Counted from the stretch's first letter, positions 40,249 through 50,307 are shown. The stretch is DNA of 64,000 nt from Herminiimonas sp. (GCA_028292265.1 JAQGMR010000026.1:1-64000); one strand, 5' to 3'. Notes: generated by a model from the sequence alone, not told the origin. Numbers and translations are program-made.

Positions 40249-41912
40249 TCGGGGCGCGGCCGCACGCATGCTTCCAGCGTTGCCCGCAACGCTTCGGCCG
40301 GTACGGTGGTCACGACCGCCCTGCCAAGCGGCTTGAGCAGAATAAATTTGATCAGCCCGCCTTCGTTCTTCTTGTCCACCTGCATGAGCTCAATCCATCG
40401 CGCCGCCCCAAGATCGGGCGCAACGACTGGCAGTCCAGCCGCCTTGACCACGGCAGTTATCCGGTCGCGCTCTGCCTCGTCCAGATTCCCGAGGCGCCAT
40501 GAAAGGTCCGCGGCCATGACCATGCCGCAGCCGACAGCCTCGCCATGCAGCCACTCGCCATAGCCGAGACCCGATTCGATGGCGTGGCCGAAGGTATGGC
40601 CGAAATTCAGGATCGCCCGCAGTCCGCCTTCGCGCTCGTCCTGGCGCACGATATCGGCCTTGATCTCGCAGGAACGCCGTATCGCCCACGTCAGCGCCGC
40701 CGGGTCTTTGTCCAGCAATTTCGGCATGTTCGCTTCAATCCAGCCGAAGAAAGCGGCGTCGATGATGGCGCCGTGCTTGATCACCTCGGCCAGACCCGCC
40801 GACAATTCGCGGGCAGGCAGCGTGTTCAGTGTGTTGGTGTCGGCCAGCACCGCCTGCGGCTGGTAGAAGGCGCCGATCATGTTCTTTCCGAGCGCATGGT
40901 TGATGCCAGTTTTGCCGCCGACCGACGAATCAACCTGCGCCAGAAGGGTGGTCGGAACTTGCACGAACGGCACACCGCGCATGTAGGATGCCGCGGCAAA
41001 CCCGGTCATGTCACCGATTACACCGCCGCCGAGGGCGACAAGCGTGACCTTGCGGTCGGATTTCTGTTCAAGGAGCGCGTCGAAAACCCGCATCAGGGTT
41101 TGCCAAGTTTTTTCTTCCTCGCCATCGGGCAGCACGATGCTGTGCGCGGTCTTGCCGGCAGCCTTCAGGGTTGCGTTGAAGCGCTCAAGGTAGAGCGGCG
41201 CAACCACCGTATTGGTAACGATGGCGACATGCGAGCCAGGGATCATGGCGCGCACCGAATCGGCGTCGTCCAAAAGCCCCGGTCCGATGGAAATGGGATA
41301 GCTGCGATCTCCGAGGTCGACGGTGAGCGAAATAGGGGCTTGCTGAGATTTGTTCATGGAGGCGGGGACTGGTTGCGCCGAGCCGGCGCTGTCAAGCTGG
41401 CTCAGTATCGATTGCACAAGCCATTGTACGTTAGGGCGCCCCGTGTCTACGGTCATGTGCGCGACCTCGCGGTAGAACGGCTCTCGCTGCTTCGACATCT
41501 CCTCGAGCCGCTGGCGCGGGTCCGCCGTCTGCAACAGTGGGCGGTTTCGGTCGTGGCTCGTGCGCTGCAAAATAGCGTCGACGCCGGCACGGAGATACAC
41601 CACCGTGCCGCGTTCGCGCAGGTGCCGACGGCTGCGCGGGTCCAGCACGGCGCCGCCCCCGGTGGCAAGGACGATACCGCGCCGGGCGGTCAGGTCGGCG
41701 ATCACGTCGGCTTCGCGCTGACGAAAACTGGCCTCCCCTTCGATTTCAAAGATGAGCGGAATGGAAGCCCCGGTGCGGGACTCGATTTCAGCATCGGAAT
41801 CGACGAAGCGAAGATTCAGGCGTTTGGCCAGGGCACGGCCGACTGTCGTCTTGCCGGAACCCATGAGGCCGATGAGGAAAATATTTTGGTTTGCGGTGCT
41901 CACGCGCTTCAC
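40245..41912 (-). CDS. aroKB: Fused shikimate kinase / 3-dehydroquinate synthase AroKB
   Basis: One uninterrupted frame of 555 residues joins two shikimate-pathway enzymes. Residues 1 to about 175 are shikimate kinase: Walker [31 protein letters not shown] and the lid R-containing SHDRNRPLL. Residues from about 186 are 3-dehydroquinate synthase: [53 protein letters not shown] and [12 protein letters not shown]. The start codon is GTG at 41912. An internal ATG with NKSQQAP follows could start a separate AroB, but no ribosome-binding site precedes it. It lies downstream of pilQ and is coupled to dgt. Confidence 0.95.
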   Translation of the reverse strand: MKRVSTANQNIFLIGLMGSGKTTVGRALAKRLNLRFVDSDAEIESRTGASIPLIFEIEGEASFRQREADVIADLTARRGIVLATGGGAVLDPRSRRHLRERGTVVYLRAGVDAILQRTSHDRNRPLLQTADPRQRLEEMSKQREPFYREVAHMTVDTGRPNVQWLVQSILSQLDSAGSAQPVPASMNKSQQAPISLTVDLGDRSYPISIGPGLLDDADSVRAMIPGSHVAIVTNTVVAPLYLERFNATLKAAGKTAHSIVLPDGEEEKTWQTLMRVFDALLEQKSDRKVTLVALGGGVIGDMTGFAAASYMRGVPFVQVPTTLLAQVDSSVGGKTGINHALGKNMIGAFYQPQAVLADTNTLNTLPARELSAGLAEVIKHGAIIDAAFFGWIEANMPKLLDKDPAALTWAIRRSCEIKADIVRQDEREGGLRAILNFGHTFGHAIESGLGYGEWLHGEAVGCGMVMAADLSWRLGNLDEAERDRITAVVKAAGLPVVAPDLGAARWIELMQVDKKNEGGLIKFILLKPLGRAVVTTVPAEALRATLEACVRPRPE

Positions 41913-42111
41913 TCACGACAGATCAGTCCAACTGGCCTGGTCATTGCACCAGACCGGCACTCCCGGGCTCCAGGCCGGCATTAGCAAACAGCAAGACGCA
42001 CATTTTTGGTGTCTGGCGAAGCCGCCGGAATCGCGGCTGAATTACTGGCCAAGAGGCGGTCGCAGGACAGCGCGCGAATCGCTCTGGCCGAACTCTCCAG
42101 ACACGAATGAA

Positions 42112-44262
42112 TTATCTCACTGATACCTTATCGTCAAGGATTTTCGGGGTAAGGAAGATCAGAAGCTCGGTCTTGTCGTTGGTCCGCGCGGTGGTTTTGA
42201 ACAGATTCCCCAATACCGGTATGTCACCCAGCAACGGGACTTTCGTGACAGTATCGCGGTCCTGCTGTATGTAGATTCCGCCGATGACGACCGTTCCACC
42301 ATTCTCAATCAGAACCTGCGTCTTGACGTGCTTGGTATCGATGGCAAAACCCTGCAGCGTTTGCTGGCCGACGCTGTCCTTGTTGACGTCTACGTCCAGG
42401 ATCACATTGCCGTCCGGCGTTATCTGAGGTATCACTTCGAGCTTCAGATTGGCTTTGCGGAAGGCCAACGAGGTTGCACCGCTGCTGGTTGCCGTCTGAT
42501 AGGGCAGCTCGGTGCCTTGCTCAATGGTTGCCTTCAACTGGTCCGCCGTAATGACGCGCGGGCTGGAGAGAATCTTGCCCTTGCCGTCCGATTCAAGCGC
42601 CGAGAGTTCAAGGCTGATGAAGCGGGTAGCGGCTGCGTTGAAAAGCGTTAGCGCAACAGACCCAACGGTTGCGCCATTGAGCCCCGCCGCTGGCAGGTTG
42701 ACGGAATTTCCGCCAATCGACGTTGCGTTTGGCGCGACCAGAAGCTGTTGGCCGCCGAAAACTGCCGCATTGCCGAGCGCGGGGTCGTTGACATTTGGTC
42801 GCTGGACGCCGAATCCAAGCTTTGCCCCAAGATTGCGGCTAAAGGTGTCGTTGGCTTCAACAATGCGCGCCTCAATCAGAACCTGGCGACTCGCGATGTC
42901 AGTACGTTGTACCAGCCGGCGAATGTCGTCGAGCTTCGCTGGAATGTCCGTTACAAAAAGCTGGTTGGTCCGCGGGTCCATTACCGCACTGCCACGCTTG
43001 GACAGGATGCTCTTGCCACCGCCACCGGCATTGTCGAGGATAGCCTTGAACGATTCAGCCTTCTGATAATTGAGCTGGAAAGTTTCGGTGCGCACCGGCT
43101 CAAGCTCGGCAATCTGCGAGCGCTGGTCGAGTTCGAGCTTTTCCTTCGTCAGCAACTCGTCCTTGGGCGCGATCCATATCACGCTGCCATTCTTGCGCAT
43201 GTCCAGACCCTTGGCCTGCAAGACGATGTCGAGCGCCTGGTCCCAGGGAACATCCTTGAGTCGCAGAGTAAGGTTGCCGCTGACCGTATCGCTCGTGATG
43301 ATGTTCAAGCCGGTGAAGTCGGCGATAACCTGCAGCACGGCCCGTACCTCAACGTTCTGGAAGTTCAACGACAACTTCTCGCCGCGATAGCCTTGGGTCC
43401 CCTGGGTGAGCTTGTTCGGATCTTCCTTAAGCGGCTTGATGTCGATCACCAGTTGCGAGTCGCTCTGGTAGGCACTCTGTTCCCAGAGCCCGCGTGCATC
43501 GATAACCATGTGGACGTTGTCGCCCTGCTGGGTGGTGGTGACGGTGCGTACGGGTGTGCCAAAGTCGCCTACGTCGAGCTTGCGACGCAGTGCCGCAGGC
43601 AGCGACGCTCTGGCAAAGTCGACCACGATCGTCTGTCCCTGCTGTCGCACGTCCACGCCCAACTGCCGATCAGGCAGGTCGACCACAACGCGGCCCTCGC
43701 CGGATGACCCGCGACGAAAATCGATATCCTTGATTGCGCCTTGTGCCGCAACGCCTGGACCCGCGCCAGACGACGCTCTGGGTGCGGCAGGCGGCGCGCC
43801 GGGCGCCATCGCGGTCGGGGCGCCATTACCGTTGATCGTGACTACTACGGTATTACCCTCAACGGTCGTGACATAACTTGCGGGACGCTGCAGGTTGAAG
43901 ACGACCCGGGAGCGCTCTCCAGCCTGGACCACGTTCACGTTCCGAACGTCACCCAGCCCGATCTCTTTTGTAGACACGCCGGTGCTGTTTGTCGTGCCGG
44001 CGAAGTCGAGTGCAATCCGTGCAGGGTTCGTAATCGAGAATCCAATCGGCGGCTTGGTGACTGGGCCCTTCATCGCGATCCGCACCACTACATTCGAGCC
44101 CTGCTGATTGGCAGTAACCGATTCAATCGCGTTTTCCTGAGCGGCAGCGACGCTGCTTATTAGAGCAAGGAACATGGCAACTGCAGCCGTCGCGCCGACC
44201 CGAAGTGCTCCGGTCATTGTGCGCGTACATGCGCGGGGACTTCCTGTTTCAGCGGTCATCAT
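42112..44262 (-). CDS. pilQ: Type IV pilus secretin PilQ
   Basis: PilQ forms the outer-membrane channel through which type IV pili emerge. The start at 44262 overlaps the pilP stop by four bases (ATGA), giving 716 residues; the frame to 44307 is longer but unlike the family. After a signal peptide (VAMFLALISSVAAAQE) come two AMIN domains, which bind peptidoglycan (about 40-130 and 160-270), then a short STN/N0 domain (NFQNVEVRAVLQVIADFTGLN), an N1 domain, and the secretin barrel (VLIEARIVEAND, SSPRVITADQLKATIEQGTELPYQ, IGGIYIQQD, LGDIPVLGNLF). It is the last pil gene of the cluster. Confidence 0.97.
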   Translation of the reverse strand: MMTAETGSPRACTRTMTGALRVGATAAVAMFLALISSVAAAQENAIESVTANQQGSNVVVRIAMKGPVTKPPIGFSITNPARIALDFAGTTNSTGVSTKEIGLGDVRNVNVVQAGERSRVVFNLQRPASYVTTVEGNTVVVTINGNGAPTAMAPGAPPAAPRASSGAGPGVAAQGAIKDIDFRRGSSGEGRVVVDLPDRQLGVDVRQQGQTIVVDFARASLPAALRRKLDVGDFGTPVRTVTTTQQGDNVHMVIDARGLWEQSAYQSDSQLVIDIKPLKEDPNKLTQGTQGYRGEKLSLNFQNVEVRAVLQVIADFTGLNIITSDTVSGNLTLRLKDVPWDQALDIVLQAKGLDMRKNGSVIWIAPKDELLTKEKLELDQRSQIAELEPVRTETFQLNYQKAESFKAILDNAGGGGKSILSKRGSAVMDPRTNQLFVTDIPAKLDDIRRLVQRTDIASRQVLIEARIVEANDTFSRNLGAKLGFGVQRPNVNDPALGNAAVFGGQQLLVAPNATSIGGNSVNLPAAGLNGATVGSVALTLFNAAATRFISLELSALESDGKGKILSSPRVITADQLKATIEQGTELPYQTATSSGATSLAFRKANLKLEVIPQITPDGNVILDVDVNKDSVGQQTLQGFAIDTKHVKTQVLIENGGTVVIGGIYIQQDRDTVTKVPLLGDIPVLGNLFKTTARTNDKTELLIFLTPKILDDKVSVR

Positions 44263-44825
44263 TTCTTCGTCTCCTGCAACTCCAGCTTCGACTTGCGTTC
44301 GACCCATTCGCCGGACGCGTCCTGTGCCACTTCCTTGATACTTATTTCGGTATCACTGATTGCGGTGATCATTCCGAAATTTTGTCCGATATAGCTGCCG
44401 ACTTTGGTTTGATACAGCGATTTGTCGGCCTGGACCAGTGCGTAGTTCAGGCCCTTCTGCTGCAGCGTTCCAACCATGTGCAAGGCGTCCAGCGGGTACG
44501 CTTCGAGTGCTTCGCGGCGCCGTGTCATGTCGGGCTTGAATGCGCTTGCGCTGCTCGACTGCTGTTTGGCCAGCGCTACGGTAAGCTTGGTCGGGCTGAA
44601 GGGATCGACCGAGTCTTTCGCGCCATAAGTGAATGGCGTAAATTTTTTCGGCTCCGCCACCTTGGTCACGGAAACCCGGGCCTGCTGCCTCACTCCGTCC
44701 ATCCAATTCCGCTCGGCTTGCAGTCCACCGTCGCCGCAGGCCGCAAGCAGCGCCAGCAGGACAAGCGAGAGGCCGGCGCGTACAAGCCCGGCATGCGCCC
44801 GGGCGCCAGTTGCAGTCTCGATCAT
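44259..44825 (-). CDS. pilP: Type IV pilus assembly lipoprotein PilP
   Basis: PilP is an inner-membrane lipoprotein that links the PilNO heterodimer to the PilQ secretin. The 188-residue protein has a lipobox LLALLAACGDG with the cysteine at residue 30. A flexible segment follows and then the beta-sandwich domain (YPLDALHMVGTLQQKGLNYALVQADKSLYQTKVGSYIGQNFG), the family hallmark. It overlaps pilO and pilQ by four bases at each end. Confidence 0.96.
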   Translation of the reverse strand: MIETATGARAHAGLVRAGLSLVLLALLAACGDGGLQAERNWMDGVRQQARVSVTKVAEPKKFTPFTYGAKDSVDPFSPTKLTVALAKQQSSSASAFKPDMTRRREALEAYPLDALHMVGTLQQKGLNYALVQADKSLYQTKVGSYIGQNFGMITAISDTEISIKEVAQDASGEWVERKSKLELQETKK

Positions 44826-45472
44826 TTGATTGGTCCCTTCGGTGCGGCGGCCTTGCGCTGGGCCGACACTTCATCCTTGTCGAGGTAGCGGAAGGTCTTC
44901 GCTACGGCGTCCAGCCCGAGCGTGCCATCCTTGACCGTATTCAGGCTCATGTTGTTCAACGTGACAATCCGCGGCAGATTCGCAATGTCGCTGGTGAATG
45001 CGCCGACGTCATGATAATTGCCAGTGATGCGGATCTCGATTGGCAGTTCGGCGTAGAAGTCCTTTACCACCACCTGGCCAGGCTTGAACAGTTCGAATTG
45101 CAAACCGCGGCCAAGGCCGGCCTGGTTAATATCGGAAAGTAGCGCGTCCATTTCCGCTTTGCTTGGCAGTTGCTTCTCCAGGGTCGCGACATACTCGCCG
45201 ACCTGTTCCTTCTGCTTGCGTAGCGCTGGGAGGTTTACCGCCAGGCCAACCTTGGTTTTGTAATCCTCTTTAAGCTTTATCTCGGTTGCTTCGCCGGCAC
45301 TGAGTTCATCAATCTGGCTGCTCAACTGCACGAACCAGCCAGCAACGGACACCGCCGCAATTACGCCGAGCCCGCATAACAAGCGCGGCAGCAGCGGCCA
45401 TTGACCTGGATGCCGACCGCTCAGATTGCGAAACTGGTCACCGATGTTTGCGAGGTTGCCTAGATCTGCCAT
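44822..45472 (-). CDS. pilO: Type IV pilus inner-membrane protein PilO
   Basis: PilO pairs with PilN to form the inner-membrane alignment complex. The 216-residue protein has an N-terminal transmembrane helix (LLCGLGVIAAVSVAGWFVQL, about 30-49), a coiled coil (KLKEDYKTKV...REQKEQVGEYVATLEKQLP region) and a ferredoxin-like domain with DINQAGLGRGLQFELFKPG and ITGNYHDVGAFTSDIANLPRIV. The start lies ten bases after pilN, and the end overlaps pilP. Confidence 0.96.
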   Translation of the reverse strand: MADLGNLANIGDQFRNLSGRHPGQWPLLPRLLCGLGVIAAVSVAGWFVQLSSQIDELSAGEATEIKLKEDYKTKVGLAVNLPALRKQKEQVGEYVATLEKQLPSKAEMDALLSDINQAGLGRGLQFELFKPGQVVVKDFYAELPIEIRITGNYHDVGAFTSDIANLPRIVTLNNMSLNTVKDGTLGLDAVAKTFRYLDKDEVSAQRKAAAPKGPIK

Positions 45473-45482
45473 GGTGCGCCCC

Positions 45483-46127
45483 TCATTTTTGAGCCTTTGG
45501 CGCAGGAACTGGCGCGCTGGCAGCGATAACGCCTGCCACGGGCTTCGTTGCAGCAGCCACGTCCTTGTCGCGCGGGCGTTTGATTCCGACGTTCACCGTG
45601 AACTCGAACGCTTTCTTTGCATCGCGTCCCTGGCCGATGCTGGCCGAACGGATTTCCACCAGTTCGGGGCGTTCAAGCCAGGGCGAACTGTTTCCCAGGT
45701 TTCGCAGCAGTTCCGACACCCGCTCGTTGGATTGAGCAAAGCCGTTCAGCACAACGCGCTGGCCAGTCTGCTTGAACGATTTCAGGTGAACGCCTTCAGG
45801 CGTCTGCTTCACCAATTCATCCATGAGATAGACCGGTTGATTGCGATCGCTTTGCAGATCCTCGACGGCTTGCTGACGCGCCTTGAGCGCCTCGATTTCT
45901 TGTTTCAGTGTGGCGATTTCCTTGATCTGCGCATCGAGCTTGGCGTTCTCCGCCTTGATGAAGTCGTTGCGCTGGGTCTGCGACGACACTTCGCTTGCGA
46001 TGACACCGCTGACTAGCAGGACAATCAGGACGCCCAACACGACCGAACCGATCATCATTGCGACAAAAGCCTGCTTGCGCTCCTTGCGGCGCGCCTCGCG
46101 GTGCGGGAGCAGATTAATTCTTATCAT
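45483..46127 (-). CDS. pilN: Type IV pilus inner-membrane protein PilN
   Basis: PilN binds PilM through its short cytoplasmic tail and dimerises with PilO. The start at 46127 gives MIRINLLPHREARRKERK, in which INLLPxR is the invariant PilM-binding motif; the longer frame to 46157 would bury that motif. The protein is 214 residues with one transmembrane helix (about 22-45), a coiled coil and a periplasmic ferredoxin-like fold. The ATG overlaps the pilM stop by one base. The tail after about residue 190 is Ala/Pro-rich. Confidence 0.96.
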   Translation of the reverse strand: MIRINLLPHREARRKERKQAFVAMMIGSVVLGVLIVLLVSGVIASEVSSQTQRNDFIKAENAKLDAQIKEIATLKQEIEALKARQQAVEDLQSDRNQPVYLMDELVKQTPEGVHLKSFKQTGQRVVLNGFAQSNERVSELLRNLGNSSPWLERPELVEIRSASIGQGRDAKKAFEFTVNVGIKRPRDKDVAAATKPVAGVIAASAPVPAPKAQK

Positions 46128-47206
46128 CAGCCAAACCTCCGCATGGCCAGTCCGCATGCCACGAGATAGGCCGGAGCATCATGGCGCAACTGCTTTTCAC
46201 GGATGCCGGCGCCCAACTGCATGCCCGTAAAAGGGCTGACGACCGAGGTGGCAATTGCGGTTTTGCTCGAAACAGCGTCGACCATGCCAGGGATGACGGC
46301 ACAGCCGCCGGCAAGAAAAATATGGTCAACCCGGGTGTACGGCGTAGACGTGAAGAAGAACTGGAGGGCTCGCGCCACTTCCTGTGCAGCGTCTTCGAGG
46401 AAAGGTTCGAGCAACTCGCTTTCCCAGCCAGCCGGCAGTTCGCCGGTTTTTTTCTTGGCCTCCGCCTCTTCATGGGACAGTCCGTAGCTGCGGACGATTT
46501 CTTGTGTGAGCTTGTTTCCGCCGAACGGCTGCTCCCGTTCGTACAAAAGCTGTCCGTCAAGCAGAACCGATATATGCGTGTTTTGCGCACCGATCTGAAA
46601 CAACGCGATGATCTGTCCTGCTCCCGCGTTGTTCAACTGGTCCGAAACACACTCCAGCGCAGAGCGGGCCGCGTACGATTCGATGTCCATTACGGTCGGC
46701 TTCAGGCCTGCGGCCTCCGCCACCGCCACGCGGTCCTCAACCTTTTCCTTCCGGGATGCGGCAAGAAGCACTTCGACGTCTTCCGGCGAGTTCGGGACCG
46801 GACCGATCACGTCGAAATCAAGGCTCACTTCGTCCAGCGCGAAAGGAATGTACTGGCTTGCTTCGCTTTCAACCTGAAGTTCGAGTTCGTCCTCGCTCAA
46901 GCCACCGGGGAGGATGATTTTTTTGGTGATGACGGATGCGGTGGGCATACCCAACGCCACAAGCTTGGCGCGCGTGCCGCTTTTCTTCATTACCCGTCGG
47001 ACCGCCTCCGACACTTGCTCGATGTTTTCAATATTGCCTTCGACGACCGCGCCACGAGGCAGCGGTTCGGACGCATAACGTTCCAGCCGAAATTGGCTCT
47101 TGCCCGCATCCGCCAGTTCCACCAGCTTGACCCCAGATGTGCTGATGTCTATACCAACCAGGGCAGCGTTGCGCTTGCCGAATAGGCTTCCAAGATTAAG
47201 AGCCAA
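46127..47206 (-). CDS. pilM: Type IV pilus assembly ATPase-like protein PilM
   Basis: PilM is an actin/FtsA-like cytoplasmic protein that docks on the PilN tail. The 359-residue protein has nucleotide-binding motifs ALVGIDISTSGVKLVEL, IALFQIGAQNTHISVLL and IFLAGGCAVIPGM, with family-typical ALGMPTASVITKKI. The start codon is TTG at 47206; GGGGAG eight bases upstream supports it. It is the first gene of the pilMNOPQ operon and divergent from mrcA. Confidence 0.95.
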   Translation of the reverse strand: MALNLGSLFGKRNAALVGIDISTSGVKLVELADAGKSQFRLERYASEPLPRGAVVEGNIENIEQVSEAVRRVMKKSGTRAKLVALGMPTASVITKKIILPGGLSEDELELQVESEASQYIPFALDEVSLDFDVIGPVPNSPEDVEVLLAASRKEKVEDRVAVAEAAGLKPTVMDIESYAARSALECVSDQLNNAGAGQIIALFQIGAQNTHISVLLDGQLLYEREQPFGGNKLTQEIVRSYGLSHEEAEAKKKTGELPAGWESELLEPFLEDAAQEVARALQFFFTSTPYTRVDHIFLAGGCAVIPGMVDAVSSKTAIATSVVSPFTGMQLGAGIREKQLRHDAPAYLVACGLAMRRFG

Positions 47207-47207
47207 C

Positions 47208-47530
47208 TGCGTTTCTCCCCGAAAACGACTTTTTTATTAAAGGCGTCATACTGTCGTTTTGAATGGCGTGTGATGAGCTGAAGCGATGCTAAAAAGTCTT
47301 TTAATTCCAACGCTTAGGTGAAAATTGTCCAACTTGCTTTAAATCGTAACAATAAGAAATACCGGGTGTAAAGACATTTCCTCGAAGAAACTAAGCCCTC
47401 CGTTGCCTTTTATCCACGGCAGCGCATTGTAGAACTTCTGTTACCAGCTGTTGCCTAACGTCCATCGCCAGCAAAAAGGGCCTGCCGTTATAATTGGCCG
47501 GCCTTTAAACCTTCAAGCCTTCCCTCCCGC
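47208..47530. promoter_or_regulatory. Divergent pilM/mrcA regulatory region
   Basis: This 323-base stretch is visibly AT-richer than its neighbours and holds no gene I can support. It contains A/T runs (TTTTTTATTAAAGG near 47230, TTTAAATCGTAACAATAAG near 47340). TATAAT at 47489-47494 lies 37 bases before the mrcA start and could be its -10, but the -35 is poor. No -24/-12 sigma-54 site was found for pilM. Confidence 0.4.
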
Positions 47531-49894
47531 ATGACTTCTCCTCAGTCCCCAGATTCTTCGCGCAACAGCCCCACCCCGTCTCGCAACGGCACCTTCGGCC
47601 GCTTCATTCTCGGGCTGGCCGCCGTCGCGGGCGGGCTGGTCGTGGCAGGAGTGCTGCTAGTGGTCTTTATGCTGGCGATGGCGTACCCGAACCTTCCAGC
47701 ACTCGATTCGCTGACGGAATATCGTCCGAAGATTCCTCTGCGTGTTTTTTCGGCAGACAACGTCCTGATTGGCGAGTTTGGGGAAGAGCGACGGACCGTA
47801 GTGCGCTTCAATGACATCCCCGAGGTCATGAAGAAGGCCGTCCTGGCCATTGAAGATGACCGTTTCTATGAGCATGGCGGCGTCGACTATATTGGTATCC
47901 TGCGCGCGGCCTTCCATAACATGACCGGTGGGGCACGTCAGGGCGCATCCACCATCACCCAGCAGGTAGCCCGCAACTTTTTCCTGTCCAGTGAACAGAC
48001 GTTGAAGCGCAAGCTGTACGAAGCGCTGCTCGCCTGGAAGATCGAACAGAACCTCTCGAAGGATCAGATCCTCGAGGTCTACATGAACCAGATTTATCTG
48101 GGGCAGCGCGCCTACGGTTTTTCGTCGGCTGCGCAAATCTATTTCGGCAAAAAGCTCTCCAACGTCAGCATCGCCGAGGCCGCCATGCTGGCCGGCCTGC
48201 CGAAGGCGCCATCCGCCAATAACCCGGTCGTCAATCCTAAGCGTGCCCGGGTGCGTCAGCAATACATCCTGCAACGCATGCATGACCTCGGCTATATCAC
48301 GGATGCAGAGTATGAAAAAGCCCAGAAGGAAGAACTGAAGATCAAGACCGACAGCAATGAATTCGGCATACACGCGGAGTACGTTGCCGAGATGGCGCGC
48401 CAGCTGGTCTATGACCAGTTCAAGGAAGAATCGTATACCCGCGGTCTATCGGTTTTTACGACCATCACCAAGGCTGATCAGGACGCCGCCTACCTCGCTC
48501 TTCGACATGGCGTGATGGATTATGAAAAGCGCCATGGGTATCGCGGCCCGGAAGGTTTCATGGACATTCCAGCCGCGAAGGATGAGGCGGAAGACGCTAT
48601 TGAAACGGAGCTTGCGGACCACTCCGACAGCGACGATCTGGTGGCCGCCGTCGTACTCGAAGCGACACCCAAGGCCGTGCGTGCGGTGCTGGCGTCGGGC
48701 GAAGAGATCTCGATCACCGGGCCGGGGCTTGCGCTTGCCACCAACCTGCTCAGCGACAAGGCGCCGCCCGCGAAGCGCGTCAAGCGTGGGGCGATTATTC
48801 GTGTCATGCAGGAAGGAAGCACCTGGAACATCACGCAGATGCCAGAAGTAGAGTCGGCATTCGTCTCCACCAGTCCGGACGATGGCGCAATTCGCGCGCT
48901 GGTTGGCGGCTTCGACTACAACCGAAGCAAGTTCAACCACGTGACGCAGGCGTGGCGTCAGCCCGGATCTTCCTTCAAGCCGTTCATCTATTCCGCGTCC
49001 CTTGAGAAAGGGTTGTCGCCTGCCACCGTCATTAACGACGCGCCTATTGTTTTCGATGCGGGCCAGACCGGCGGCCAGGCCTGGGAACCGAAGAACTACG
49101 ACGGCAAGTACGAAGGTCCGATGACGATGCGTAAGGGCCTGACCAAGTCGAAGAACATGATTTCGATCCGCATCCTGAACAAGATTGGCGCGAAATATGG
49201 TCAGGAATATGCGACGCGCTTCGGCTTTGACGCGGACAAGAATCCGGCATATTTGACGCTGGCCCTCGGCGCCGGTGCGGTCACGCCGCTCCAGATGGCT
49301 GGCGCCTATTCCGTTTTCGCCAATGGCGGCTACAAGGTCAACCCCTACCTGATTTCGAAGATCACGGACGGCAACGGCAAGGTTCTTTCGCAGGCTGCTC
49401 CCGACAAGGCCGGCGTTGAGGCAAACCGCGTAATCGACGGACGCAACGCCTTCCTGATGGATAGCATGTTGAAAGACGTGGCGCGCGTCGGTACAGCGGC
49501 CAAGGCACAGGCCACGCTCAAGCGGCCGGACCTGGCTGGCAAGACCGGTACCACCAACGACTCCATCGATGCCTGGTTCGCCGGCTATCAGGCGCATCTC
49601 GTGGGCATTGCATGGATCGGTTTCGACCAGCCGAAAAACCTGGGCAATCGGGAAACCGGCGGTGGGCTGGCCTTGCCAATCTGGATTGGATATATGCAGA
49701 AGGTACTGAAGGGCATACCTGTTGAAGAGCGCACCATGCCCGAAGGAATAATCCAGTCTGGCGGCGATTACTACTATGCGGAATATCCGCCCGGTACTGG
49801 TGTGCGCAGCCTCGGCACTGGCGAGCGCGCGGCCGGAGACGGCAATGGGGACGGCGCAAAGACGAAGGACGAAGTAAAGAACGAACTGTTCTGA
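47531..49894 (+). CDS. mrcA: Penicillin-binding protein 1A
   Basis: This bifunctional class A PBP polymerises and cross-links peptidoglycan. The 787-residue protein has a short cytoplasmic tail, one transmembrane helix (about 27-50) and the glycosyltransferase domain with EDDRFYEHGGVDYIG, GASTITQQVARNFFL, and KILEVYMNQIYLGQRAYG-like motifs. An OB-like insert follows, then the transpeptidase domain with the active serine in GSSFKPFIY, SKN in TKSKNMISI, and KTGTTND. The C-terminus is a Gly/Asp/Lys-rich tail. It stands alone between pilM and the convergent cyaY. Confidence 0.98.
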   Translation: MTSPQSPDSSRNSPTPSRNGTFGRFILGLAAVAGGLVVAGVLLVVFMLAMAYPNLPALDSLTEYRPKIPLRVFSADNVLIGEFGEERRTVVRFNDIPEVMKKAVLAIEDDRFYEHGGVDYIGILRAAFHNMTGGARQGASTITQQVARNFFLSSEQTLKRKLYEALLAWKIEQNLSKDQILEVYMNQIYLGQRAYGFSSAAQIYFGKKLSNVSIAEAAMLAGLPKAPSANNPVVNPKRARVRQQYILQRMHDLGYITDAEYEKAQKEELKIKTDSNEFGIHAEYVAEMARQLVYDQFKEESYTRGLSVFTTITKADQDAAYLALRHGVMDYEKRHGYRGPEGFMDIPAAKDEAEDAIETELADHSDSDDLVAAVVLEATPKAVRAVLASGEEISITGPGLALATNLLSDKAPPAKRVKRGAIIRVMQEGSTWNITQMPEVESAFVSTSPDDGAIRALVGGFDYNRSKFNHVTQAWRQPGSSFKPFIYSASLEKGLSPATVINDAPIVFDAGQTGGQAWEPKNYDGKYEGPMTMRKGLTKSKNMISIRILNKIGAKYGQEYATRFGFDADKNPAYLTLALGAGAVTPLQMAGAYSVFANGGYKVNPYLISKITDGNGKVLSQAAPDKAGVEANRVIDGRNAFLMDSMLKDVARVGTAAKAQATLKRPDLAGKTGTTNDSIDAWFAGYQAHLVGIAWIGFDQPKNLGNRETGGGLALPIWIGYMQKVLKGIPVEERTMPEGIIQSGGDYYYAEYPPGTGVRSLGTGERAAGDGNGDGAKTKDEVKNELF

Positions 49895-49971
49895 GAGCCC
49901 TGCCGGCCTGAGACCTGCGACGAGTCGGCCTGACAGGAGCACGAGGCCGCGCCGCCTTGCCGTGCTTGCCC

Positions 49972-50307
49972 CTAGCTCGCGCTAAAGACGACCTTCGCGC
50001 CGGCCTGCGCGCTGCAAACGCGGGACAACGCCTCAAACAGCTCGCTTCCATCCCGCGTGTCCACCCACCTGTCGCCTTCGCGACGATAGTGGAAGCCGCC
50101 GGACTTTGCCGCCATCCACATCTCCTTCATCGGCGCCTGGCTGTTCACAATGACCTTCGAGCCAGTGTCAACAAATTCTATCTCCAGCACGTTGCCTGAC
50201 CTCGTGCATTCCACGTCGATATCGTCGACCTCGGCGGCCTCTTCAAGCGCGTGCTCGATGCGTTCAAGCGTGGCCTCGGCGAGGTCCAGGAACTCCGATT
50301 CTGTCAT
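49972..50307 (-). CDS. cyaY: Frataxin homologue CyaY
   Basis: CyaY is an iron-binding regulator of Fe-S cluster assembly by IscS. The start at 50307 gives MTESEFLDLAEATLERIEHALEE, 111 residues, the normal length; the frame to 50394 would overrun the divergent lptM. The acidic iron-binding ridge is in the first helix and strand (EEAAEVDDIDVECTRSGNVLEIEFVD), and the family motifs IVNSQAPMKEMWMAAKSGGFHYR and WVDTRDGSELFEAL are present. It is divergent from lptM with a 40-base gap, as in many proteobacteria. Confidence 0.95.
   Translation of the reverse strand: MTESEFLDLAEATLERIEHALEEAAEVDDIDVECTRSGNVLEIEFVDTGSKVIVNSQAPMKEMWMAAKSGGFHYRREGDRWVDTRDGSELFEALSRVCSAQAGAKVVFSAS

Noticed and set aside
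40545..41984. 479-codon plus-strand open frame opposite aroKB
   Set aside because: It is a shadow of the high-GC third-position pattern of aroKB, with no domain.
48446..49942. 498-codon minus-strand open frame opposite mrcA
   Set aside because: The transpeptidase motifs are on the plus strand; the antisense frame has no recognisable domain and reflects codon bias.
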